Below, piece after piece: positions 12,301 to 24,300 of a DNA stretch of 64,000 nucleotides. The first letter of the stretch is position 1; each line of letters opens with the position of its first letter. The notes beneath the pieces are model-generated. The model did no database searches. It saw nothing but the letters and a program-made list of their open reading frames with translations, and had not been told where the DNA came from. The stretch covers positions 51,970,312-52,034,311 of the forward strand of contig NC_087066.1 of NCBI RefSeq assembly GCF_963678635.1. Direction: 5' to 3'. A program made the translations under genes and the position numbers. The stretch is from Symsagittifera roscoffensis (Eukaryota > Xenacoelomorpha > Acoela > Convolutidae).

Positions 12301-15300
12301 GAGATTCGGATTTACTCGACTATATGAAAGGCCTTAATTTGAAAACAACAACGAACAACTGCGCACCGCAAGTCTTTATAAAGCGTGAGAACGGGAAGGT
12401 GTTCACTCATAATGTTGCAGACTCGGTTGATGCGGAAACGTTGCTTGCTTCTGGAAAAGCGCAAATTTTAGCAAAGAAGAGAAAATCAATTTTTCAATTA
12501 GGAAATCAAGATGCAACGATGAGGCTAAATGTCAACACGACAACGCCAAAAAGAGTGTCTCCGCCAACTCCCGGGTCGGATCAGCAAATCCTTGATTATG
12601 TTAAAAAGCACAGAAATGAACCTGAGAAAATTGTGCAGTATGTTGATAACTTAGCAAAACAATCTCCTCAAACTGAGCTTCATTCTAATGTTAGCAATAC
12701 TTCAAGTGTGTTTACTGTAGAAGACAGTGGTTAAGTATTTAAGACAAGACAGCCTCAGTAGGGACTTTTATTCAATCTCATTTTTATTTTATTTCGTTTT
12801 ATGTCCCCAACGTCATTTACCCAAGTTCTTGAGGCTGTTTCATTACTAAATGTTAACGTGCGATCACTCAAATCTAATTTTGAAGCCTTTAAAGTCAGTC
12901 TTGAGCAACTTGCAATAGCCCCATCTGTTATCGCTGCCACTGAAACTTGGCTGAACCCTAATGATTCAGCCGAGTTGTTCAATTTGCAAGGATACAAGTT
13001 TTTCTCGAGCCCTCGGCTGAGCAGAGGAGGTGGAGTAGGTTTATATATACGAACGGAGCTTAATACAAGCCAGTTAGTGGAGGTGTCTGCAGGAGAAATT
13101 TTAAAAATAGAGGTTGTAGCAGGTGATAAAACGGCAACGGCTGTAACTGTTGTATATCGTCAACCGTCAATGAGGGTCGAGGATATTGTCCACAACCTAG
13201 AAAAGGTCTTAACCGAAGCCAAGTCGAAAAAGAGACATGTGATTATGGGAGACTTTAATATTGATATGATGAAAAAACACAAGGCAAGAGATGATCTTAC
13301 TGAAATGTTCAGTTCTTTCGGTTATCATTTGTTGTCACCTCTGTTACCGACACGAGTAACTTCAAAAACAAACTCTTGTATCGATCATATTTGGGGAAAT
13401 ATTGGAATTAACAATAGTTGCATACACCGCTGGGGTCCAGCCGATCATTTCATGATTGAAGTTTCTATCTCTATGCCGAAATTGGTTAGTAGATATAAAG
13501 AAACATTTAGCTTTAGAAATATGAAAGTTTTCGAAAATGATGATACATGGTTAAGGTTTGCTTTCCTCTTACAGTCCAAACTGAAGGAAGTTGATGGTAC
13601 CTTATCCGATTTGCATAAATCTGCTGAAAATTTCTCTGAAATAATTCTCAGTTGCATTGATAGATTTGCTCCCTCTCAAACTCGTTATGTGCCGAAAAAT
13701 AACAAATCCTGGGTGACAAATGAAGTGAAAAAAGTAGCAAACAAAAAAGCATCCGCATACAGGACATATATACAAAACCCTACAGAAGATAACAAGATCA
13801 AATATAACTCATTACGAAACAAATCCAATGCCCTGAATCGGAAATCATTCAGAAGATTCTGGAGATCTAAGCTAAATACAACAGACTCTCATAAGTATCA
13901 CAAAGCGGTTGCAGCATATCTTGGAAAACATAAAAATGTAACGTTGCCAGATGATATAAATGAAAAAAAAAGCTCAAGATATGAACAATTTTTTTGTAAA
14001 TATTGGTCCAAATCTAAGTGATAAAATTGAAGTTGCAGATCCTATTTCATTAGAAAATGTTGATTATTCAATGTTCTTTCCGAGTATAAAGGAAACAGAA
14101 ATAGAACAAATAATAACAGAATTACCAAATAAACTCAGCTCGGGTTGTGATTGCATCAATACAGCAATAGTCAAATTATGTAAACCAATAATCACGCCAT
14201 GGCTCACGAACTTTTTCAATACCTGCTACACAAATGGGTGCTATCCAAAATACTTAAAAATTGCTAAAGTTTTTCCGATTCATAAAGGTGGATTGCAAGA
14301 CGAATATGGAAATTATCGACCCATATCTTTGTTATCAACGCTGTCAAAAATCTTTGAGAAGACAATTCATATCAGATTAAGTAGTTATTTGGAAAATTGC
14401 AAGTTGCTCAGTACAAATCAATATGGTTTCCGTAGTAAATTAAGCACAGTTAAAGCGGTTCTAGATCTAACAGAAGAGGTTCGTAACCTGAGAGATCAGA
14501 AGAAAAAAGACGTTATGTTAGTTTTATTAGATCTGAAAAAAGCTTTTGACACTGTCAATCATGCGATCTTAATTGATAAATTAGATCGGTATGGAGTAAG
14601 AGGAAAGTCGCTGGAAATTCTAAGAAGTTACTTGTCTAATAGGAAACAGTATGTTGTCCTTAATCAATTTAAAAGCGAATTGAAAGATGTTTTGTGCGGG
14701 GTGCCACAGGGTTCAGTCTTAGGACCGTTGCTCTTTTTGATCTATATCAATGACCTTCCCAGAATTGTAAGAAATTGCCGACTTACTTTGTTTGCTGACG
14801 ATACATCTGTTATTAAAAACAAAAACGCTTCCCTTGATGACTTTCAAGAAGATCTAAATCGAATAGATAATTGGATGAAGTTTAATAAACTTACCGTAGA
14901 AGGATCGAAGTCTAAGCTACTAATTTTTTCAAAATCCAAAGCTGATGCTATATATTTCGCAGACACTTGTCTACAACCCGTTGCTAGCTGCAAATACCTA
15001 GGCATTGAATTGGATAATAAACTATCCTTCAAAGATCATATTGAGACTATACGGAAAAAATTAACCCGCTTCTGCGGAGTTGCATACCGGCTTCGTAATG
15101 TGATGACCATTTCACAAATGGTCATGTACTACAAAACTTATGTACAACCTTGTGTTCAATATGGAGTTCTTGTTTATGGAGCAGTTTGCAAAAGTGCATT
15201 AGATGTTATTCATAAACTACAAAAACGATTTTTTCGTATAACTTTTCGCAAAAGTTATCGTGACTCGATAACGGAAATAATGGCCAAAAGCAAAATTGCT

Positions 15301-18300
15301 ACTGTATACGAGTTACATGTATATGAAATTCTAAAGAAAATAGTTAATGAAGAATTGTCTCAGAAATGTGAAACTAATTTTTATTCAACGAGGTCATCAG
15401 TAAAGGGTGCTCGTATTTTACCATCAATGAAAAGTAAGCTTAAATATAACTCTGTTTCCCATCGTGTAGCCAAATTAATTAATATATTAGCCAATTGGTG
15501 TGTAACTATACCTTCCTCCTTTGAAACCCATCACTCAAAAAATGCTTTCTGTCATTCAATCTTAGATTCATATATAATAGGAAATTGCCATTTGATTGAT
15601 GAATTATATCGCTAGACTTGAATTAATCCATTCTAACTTCCCTGAGTCCTCGGTTAGACCTGATAACCTCTCGTCGAAGGTACCAGGCAGTGGACTCTGG
15701 GAAGGGGGAGTTAGAAAAAAGCGAACAACTGGATTACCAGCTCTTAAGAACTGGGCCCACTTGCTCGCTAATTAAATAACAGTCATTATTTCGCATCCGC
15801 CCGCTGTCAGTTGTATACCCTTGTAAGTATAAGCTTGCATCATATCTCTGGTTCTCATGTTAAAGAATAAAGCTCTTGAATTAAAAAAAAAAAGAGTGAT
15901 TGCACTATTTAAGTCTCGTTTTTTTTTTTCGCTTTAAATTTGCCTCTTTGACCTAAATTAATTATTGAACCTTTTGATCTGATGTCATATGATGTGATTC
16001 CTTTACGGGGCAACCTTCAACAAGCCTCTCGTTGGCTTTCTGGTTGTCCTATCATGAGTTATTTTTGAATTTTTGCTTATTGTGTTATGATAATTTGATT
16101 ACTCATGATGAATATTTAAATAAATAAATAAATAAATAAGTTGGATTAAGCAATCAATTTTCAGCGTAGAAAAATAGGTCGATCTGTAGGCGACGTTAGA
16201 AAAAAATTACAAAAATTCGATGTTAATTGCTTTAAAAGCCGAAACTGGTATCGATTTTTAGGTGATGTCTTTGTGGAGTTTTCGGATTCAGTATTCATGA
16301 TAACTTAATGTAATTTTTCTGATGTAATTTAGAATAATTTTTTGCGCTACGTATGTTTGATTTTCGCGGTTTCCGGGATATCAGATTTGGCTTTGTAATC
16401 ATCTTGGGGCGCCAAAAATCTAGTGAAGATTAATTATCCATAAGAGAATAGACCAACATATGAGTTGTTCAGCTCTTCGCGGAGAACCGCTTTTGTCCCC
16501 ATATTTAAGGTCTTTATGCAAGATCTACATGATTTTTGCTAGTTATCTGGGCTGATTAATGCTGCCTCACTTTCAAGGAAGGAGCACGGATTATGGTGGG
16601 CCTCTAACTTCCGAGGTTTCAATTGAGTGGCGGAGATGTAGCCACTTCATCACCGCTCCACATTTTAAGTCGTTTCTTGAGCAGTGCCTGCGTGATATTT
16701 GCAGTTTCTGTATTTAAATTTAGGTTTAGAAAAACGTTTGTTCCGGCACAGGTCAAGCATGACTTAAGTCGTTCCTCGAGCAATGCCTGCGTGTTATTTA
16801 CTGTTTATCTATTCAAGTTAAAGTTTTAAAAAAAATTATGTTCCGGCGCTTATAACAAGGTCAAGCATGACTAAATCATTGTGAATTTAGCGAATTCGGT
16901 AGAAAAAAACATTGGGCTCAATGAATTATTTTGAGCCCAATCCTTGTTTTATTTAGCTTTGCCGAAATTTGAGTCAATGCTTAGGCGACGTCCGTGTGAA
17001 GTTCGCGGATTCGGGTAAAGTGATTGATCTGATTCTTAACCCGAGAAGTCTGGTTGAGTTCGTGGACGAGTTTAAACGAGGCGATAAAGTAGTGTGTGCT
17101 TTGACCTATGACAAAATGAAAAGTCAGCTGCCTGATAATTATCACATGGAAGGTCTACATCATCTCAGAATTAAACACATGTCGGTAAGTCAAACGTGAA
17201 CTTGTTATGTTTCCTTTTTTGAATCGAATTTTGATTTTGCCCATACAAAAGCAAATTAGGACATCCTCAGTAAATAATTACTGGGTATCTTTCGAGTTCC
17301 ATTGGCAATCCCAGTTCAAAACAATTTTTCGAAGAAAATTCTTACATCTATAACTTTTCATGGTTAAATTTATCTTTCACAAAAGTTGGCTTGAAAACAG
17401 TTTTTGTAATCAATAACGAAAAAATTATCTTGTTTACGAAAATTTGCTTTGAACTCAATTATTTGGAACTCAAACTAAACGTAGTAATTCTTAGCTGAGG
17501 TTTTTGTTCCGACTATTGAAAATTTGGAAAACCAATTTTTTGTTTTCCACCCAAAAACAGGTACCAAATATAATTATCGGACTGGGTTGAGTGATATATC
17601 ATACTAAAGTCCTTTCAATTGTGATTCGAACGACATTTTAAAAATTTCAAAGAGTTGTCCAAATTTCGGGAAAAACTGGCTTGAAATGTTAGAGTTGCTT
17701 GAGATTTAGAAAAAATTCGAAACAAATGAAGTTTGTGAGACTAGAAACTGCGTGCTAACCAGTTGGAGTGATTTTCCTAAAAGCCTGTCGTTGCTGTTCG
17801 AAATCTAGCCAATCGTTCAAATATTTCCCAACTTGTGTTTTTTTAGCCCTAAGCCACAAAGGAAAAGTCGAACATGCGAGCTGTCCGGCTTTTTTATGGA
17901 AAGCCGCCTTCTAATTATGTACCACCGTATTTTTTTTGGGTTCATAATCGGCCGTGTCTCAAATCACCAACAATTCGACTGATGAAAGGCGTAGAGTTTT
18001 TAACAGCGACGTCAGGCATTCATCCCTAAACCGTTACTCCTGGTTCGTGCTTCGATAAAAGATAAAAGCTCCTCCTTAAGTTGTTCGTCAACTATTTAAA
18101 ATGAAAATACTTTTGCTTAGATGGGTGTAGTGACAAGAGTGCACGGGAGCGGAGTGGAAGCAGTCATTTCTGTGGTGTACGGAATGAACATCGAGATCAA
18201 ATTCATCGCCAAGAACATCCTCAAGATTCCCTCCGGCCCGGAGAGTTCAAAACCTGACGACGATTCAGACTCGGGGGACGACGTAAGAAAAGACGATTGC

Positions 18301-21300
18301 CTCGTTCAATTAAACGAAATTTTTCTGTGTTTGAACATGCTCTTAAAAAGAAACCAAATGTTGCTGTAAATTTTTCCATCAAATTTAATGATTTTTCACC
18401 CATTTCAAACCCACACCTATGTTATGTTTTTGATGCGCCGAAGTCTAAAAAGACCCCTGAACAACGTGCGTGTGAAATTGGTCGACAAGTCTCATCAAAT
18501 ATTATTCTGCGGTTTGACTTTTTCCTATTTAAGTTAAGTTCTTTTCCTTTGACAAAAGGAAGTCAAACTCCATATTGAAATTCAAGATGAACATCATTCG
18601 AGACAAAATTTGGAATTTTTAAAAATGATTTTTCAGCTTCTTGGCTATTGTTTCATTTTTTATCTACCAGCTAGCAATGCTATGTTTATATTGTATCCCA
18701 AGTAGTGCAAAGCTCGGCTTCGCGTCTGTTTCAAAAGTTTGGAGCATCCTAAATGGGTACCGTGATGGTTGTTTAAAATAATCTTGCAGTGAAACTAAGT
18801 ATAGTTTGACTCAAGTTGTTTCCTTAAACAGTCTTTTTACGAGTTCTTTTTCCACCAAGCTTACTCGCATATTGAATAATATGCTAGCAAAAGGGCTCGT
18901 TTTCAGTGTCTGTGTTATTTATGTATTTTTGTCAGCATGTATTTTATTGTTCCGACTTTCAATACGAAAGTAACGGAATATTTGATCTCGGGGTGGGTTT
19001 TTTTTTTCTTCAGACAAATTTCGACTTTTTAACTAGCCATTTTTCACGGAATTTTTTTATATCATTCAAAAAGTATTGTTGTCCTGAGCTTAAATTTGAA
19101 AAGATATTTCACCTGTGATCATTTTTCGTAAAGTTATGAGGGTTTAAAGGTTGCCATTTTGACCAATTTGGGACAATTAACGCGCGATATAATTCGAGCT
19201 ATTAACGCGTAAGCGGAGATTTAATCCGTCTTAGAAATCGTTCCAAATTGGTTGAACGAAGCTTATTCACCATAACTGATTTGTTACAAGGAAAGAAACT
19301 ATCCTTTTGTACTTTATATGGCGTGTGGGGGGATGATTTTCATTGAAAAAATTTCAAATTTTAGAAAAAAAAATTTCATTTTATTTTCATTAAATTTTTT
19401 AAAGTTATTACTGCTCCATAAACCTTAAAAGGCAGTCGGAACATTCAGGGCTTCGCCCTGATACGAGCAGTCTTGACTTTTTTTGTTGGGGCAGCTTCGA
19501 GAATTAGTTGAGCAGTTACTTAACCTGCTACACAAGCTTTTGTTAGTTTAATTGCATTGGTAAACAACTTGCCTTAGTTCGTATTTGAACTCTTCGCTCC
19601 ATTTGATAATTGAAATATAATGTAACAGCATTTATGATTTTTTAATTCCGATTTTCTAAAAACAAATGCTTTTTACATGCGCTGAAGTCTAAAAACCCAA
19701 AACAAAAAGTTATAGTGTTAAATTAAAGCGAAGCAAAGTGTTATAGTACGAACTTTCTTTTTTTTCCAACCTAAGTCGCAAATATTGTTGCGACTTTTGT
19801 TGCGACTTGATGCAACAATATTTGCTGCATCGAATTGGGCATCGTTGCACCTTTACAGCTTATTGATAACATGTGCTTTGACATTCGAATAATTTTAAGT
19901 TTACACAGTTGATGCATTTTTAATTCATCAAGTGAACCGAAGAAAGCTATTTGTTTCAAACAACATAACAATAATGAAATTTCGATTTTAGAAATTTTCT
20001 AATTCTATATATCTCGCAATTTTTTGAAATGCATAATTGTTACATAATGTTTTGCGACTTATTTCATGCAAAATTTTATCTTTTTGTATATAGTGCTACT
20101 TTTGCTGAATCGTTAGTGCGTGAGACTCAAAGCATCCGTGGCTGAATGGTTTGTGCGTGAGACTCAATTTGCTAGGTCGCAGATTTTTGCAAAATCGGTT
20201 TTTTGCGAAGCCTCGAGTTTTTGCAAACTCGAGGTTTATTTCTACTTTTTTTGTTAGAGCTGCTTTTTGGTCGTGTTCTTGCAAGTGTTTGCGAAGCGCA
20301 GCTTGGCCTCTGTGTAAATTGAATCTAAGTAATTTGTAACAGTTAACCTTTTGTTCTGTTTTCTGAAAATGTTGAGCAAAGTTTTAGAACATTGGAGAGG
20401 CGTTTTTCTTATTACGCATGTGATTGGCAAGCCTTCACATTTCATGTGATTTCAAATCTGAGTAAATATATTTTTAGGTGAACCACTAGTTTTACAAAAT
20501 CACTTAATTTATTTGACGCTTCGGTTCAAAATAAATCATAATCAAGCCGTTAATCCGCATGTTAGCTGAGAGATAACGCACTTGCCTGCGAAGATCGAGT
20601 GACGTGGTTTGAATTCGGGCTGGATCTGATTGTCTGCTTTTCTTGGCATAGTTGCCCCCAAACAATAATTTTCCGCGAATGATTTCAGCATTTTAATATG
20701 ATTGTTAATTATTTCAATGAGTTCCTGTTATGTGCAAATGAAGCGTTCCTAGATTTTTTGCTGATGTTTTTCGATATATATTTTTTTGAAATGAATGAGT
20801 AGTGTCTTCTCCATTTTTTTTATTTTTGATTTTTTTCTAGTTGCAATAATTTTTGAATGCCAGTGCTACGGCTTATCAAAATTGTTCCATTTTTTCCTTC
20901 TTCACAAACATTTCAATCGCCTGATCTGAGTTTGTCAAATCAATTTTTACGAAGCATAACTGTTGAAAAATGGCTAGATTATACCTACTTTTGTAATATT
21001 TTGTATTTTTTAAAAATGTATGTACGTTTTTTTTAGTTCACTGACTCTTTTCAACTGTCTGTTGGTTATGTTCTAAGTCTAGCAAACAAAAATCCTGTCG
21101 AGCTTCAAAAATACGAAGAATTTAGTCAAGATAGCTCTCGTAAAGTAAAAGTATATGTAGCCATTCGGTTTGAATGCATCATTTTTGATAACTGCTTCTA
21201 GATTTTGGCTTGTGAATTTTAAAAAATAAGTTACATTATTTTCAGTGCATTTAATGGTTTTTAAAAATTCCCGTCAAAGTTTCGGATCTCTTTAACTATT

Positions 21301-24300
21301 TCCACCTTTTGGTACCTAGTAACGAATTGCCACTCCTATAAAGAAATAACTCAACGGTTAAGCATATGCGCAATTTGTACCTGGTAACGAATCTCCCCTT
21401 TTTGCAAAAAAAAGGGATAGTTAAAGAGATCCGACATTTTTTTCGGGAAGTTTTTTTTATTAGTATTAGTGATATATTTAGGAGCATGACTACATTTTCC
21501 TCACTTCTCATCGCGAACTGAGTGTTGGAGATCAAGTTTGCACGAAGTTGAGCAAAGATAAGTTCATGGAATTTCAAAAAAAGAAGAAGCTAGACGAGGA
21601 AGATGCTCTATTTGAAGCTCTGGAAACATCGGGAGAAGTAGCAGGTAAATCAAGACTATCAGCGCAGTTTTTTTAAAGTATCTCGATAACTTGAGCGACG
21701 AAACAAAAAAAATCGAATCGAGCATATACTAGAATAAAAAAAGCGAGCACTATAATTCAATGGCATAGCAAGAAAGAGTTGGCAGTTGCTGTACAAGCAG
21801 CACAGAATATCCTGACCAAACTGATTTATGAAAAGAAGTTAAAAATCAACTAATCATTTAAAACAAAATTAAATAGAAAAAAAATAAAAATTTATTAAAA
21901 TTTTTAAAAAATACAAGACGGAGCGGTAAAATTAAATGGATGAACGTTCAAATTGTGGTAGAATGGCTAAGCCTCTCATAAAATTTGGTATAATTTTGTC
22001 TGAAAAGTGTAACTAATTTAGATCAGCTATTCTGGACACTGATACAGACTTTACATTTTATTTCAAATTTTAATAATGACCAAAGGGCTTTAATATGATA
22101 CCACCCATAAGAGAAAAAAGTATATAATAAATAACTTTGGGCCAAAAAAATAACTAAGAGAAAAAAAGTTTATAAGACAATTCTGTTTTTGTTCAAACAG
22201 CCAAAAACTTGTTTTCATATAATTTTTAAGATTAAATTGTTTTTTTTTCGGAACATTCTGTATACGTGCACCACTATTCTTGTGTCAAACTAAAATTTGA
22301 TCAAGCCAATTTGCGTTAAATGTAAGCGAAACGAACATTGTTTTTTTTAGGATTTTCGACCAAAAATTTCGTATTGGTTGCAACTTCTGGCAAAGACGAC
22401 ACTGATGCAGATACTTACTGGAAAGTGTCCAGGAAGGTTCTAGAACATTCCCAGAATGACGCCTTCCAAATCGGCGATGTGGTCATGGTCGGCGAAGAAC
22501 CAGCGAATGGTAGGAACCTTTTTGAATTAGATGATGTACGACAGTAACAAACCGCCAAAAAATCTTGGCGAGATACCTTGAAAGATTTTCCAAGTAAAAA
22601 AAAACTGGTTGGTATTTCAAGCTCAAGGACTAACTTTTATCAAAATTGTATGGTCTACTGGCTAAGTAAAACGCTGAACAGAAAAGAGATCATACGAGTC
22701 CTTTCACAGTTGAACTCCTTTTCGTTGTTTGATTGGTTGAATTCACAATTATCCCGGTATCAACGATACATATAATCAACATCCAATTGAACTCTTTAAA
22801 AGCAGTTGGAAATCTTTGTGATCTTATACTTTTAATATGAAAAACTGTTATAAAAAACATCATCTGTTATAGAGGGTTATATTGGGGTCCGCTTAAAAAG
22901 CCATGTTTGCTTTGTGCTTGGCAATGATTTTTGAGCATCTTTTAGCGCTGAGTTTGGTTTCCAGAAAAGGTTGATAAAAAGGTTTCAGGTCTGGTAATAT
23001 CATTTTCTAAGTCCTTCTATAACAACAGGAAAAAATTTGCTCCCCTTTTTCTCCCATGTTATCTAAGCCTTGAGAAGGGACAGATATAGGGGAGCGGGAA
23101 GCACATCCCCTCCTCGCTCAGGGATTTGTCCCCCTGTTCACCCAAAAGGTTCCCTTCGGTACTATTTCAGAACATCCCCTATTTTTAACCCCAAAAGCCT
23201 TAAACTTTTAAGTGAAGAGTGCGAGCCTAAAAATCGAAATTTTTATGTTAAAATCTACAAATACCAAAAGCTGTCCTAAACAGATTTTTTGTCTCCAATA
23301 ATTTGCATGCCCCATAGAAAATCTTAGCAAATTCAGGTTTTTGTTGTGTTTTAGGATCAATCATAAAATTAATTTATTTGGCCTGAGTTTTTTGAAAACC
23401 CCCATCGAAAAAATCCTAAATGCGCTCCAGCCATGCAGGGACATGGTGGATTTTTGTCGACTTGTCTTAAGAAATTTTTTTGTGTTCTCCCGGATAATAT
23501 GCCGAAGCGAGTCGCTTTTTCTAAAATAGCAACAAAGGAAGGACTCTTTGGGCTTTTAGGGAGCCCAATTACTATCCAGAAAACGTCCACCAACCCCTAA
23601 ATCCGCTCTGCACATTATTGGCAACATCTACCCTAAACTATCAATTAGACTTTTCAGACAGAGCTAACGGTGACGGCGCTCAACATGCAGACGCTTCTAA
23701 GAAGGCGGTAATTTTGTCCCAAGTGTCACCTGACAACCACAAACTTCTAGTTGCAATTGTGGGCGACGATGAAAACCACGAATGGACAGAAGTCAGTGTT
23801 TCGGTCGAGCAGCTTAAAAGGTTAGCATTATTCAGAGACATTTCATTTTGCTTGATTTTTTTCTCAGCTGATTATTCTACGCATAATTCTGTCAATGTGA
23901 TATATTATAAGAAGCAAAAAGTTCAGACGGAAAAAATTAATTAAAATGAGTAATTGACCTTTTTGGAAAAAAATTTTTGCATGCAAAAGTAAAATGTTTA
24001 GACCAAATTTGAAACCTAAAAATTGCACGCAAAACTGCAGAGATTGCTCTTTTTTTACTAATTCTATCTGTTCGAACTTTTTGCAACTCTCTATTCTGCT
24101 TTTTAAATTTTTTTCAGCTATTATTCACAATTTCTGTATCTTGTTATTTCGACCATTGTAAATGGGTTGTAACTTTGTAATCGAATGTGTTTTAGTTTGT
24201 TTTATTCCGGCCATTGAAAATGGGGAGGAACTTTGTGTTCAGGTGTGTTTTATTTTTTCCTTTTTGTTTTTTTTCTTGCGCGCAAAATCAGGTACCACAA

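Larger units (their letters stand above)
11829..15893 (+). mobile_element. Non-LTR retrotransposon (LINE; EN + RT, no RNase H seen), sense to the host gene
   Basis: Two ORFs in order (coiled-coil ORF1; apurinic-type endonuclease plus reverse transcriptase ORF2), a 3' UTR, an AATAAA at 15,866-15,871 and an A11 tract at 15,883-15,893 make a complete coding element. RT motifs resemble the Jockey/CR1/L2 group. The 5' end is not defined; sequence from about 11,700 may be its 5' UTR. No target-site duplication was found. An (AAAT)n tract at 16,117-16,139 is an alternative 3' terminus. Confidence 0.9.
11042..16984. other. 5.9-kb intron splitting module D, host of the LINE
   Basis: This intron is unique to cycle 2; the homologous position in cycles 1 and 3 is uninterrupted coding sequence. 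It holds a non-LTR retrotransposon (about 11.8-15.9 kb), an (AAAT)n tract and a minus-strand SINE. The rest (11,042-11,750 and 16,140-16,440) is AT-rich without recognisable features. Confidence 0.75.
18283..21481. other. Intron joining cycle 2 to cycle 3, repeat-filled
   Basis: Contains the reverse dispersed repeat (18.94-19.50 kb), two perfect hairpins (19,778-19,825 and 20,211-20,234), the tRNA-tailed repeat (19.72-20.19 kb) and another tRNA-like unit (20,572-20,636). No exon was found here that would add to either cycle. Confidence 0.6.

Noticed and set aside
13955-14021. Programmed ribosomal frameshift in LINE ORF2
   Set aside because: EN-RT proteins of this group are normally one frame, and the change falls in an A9 run where indels are common; no slippery-site plus pseudoknot was evident.
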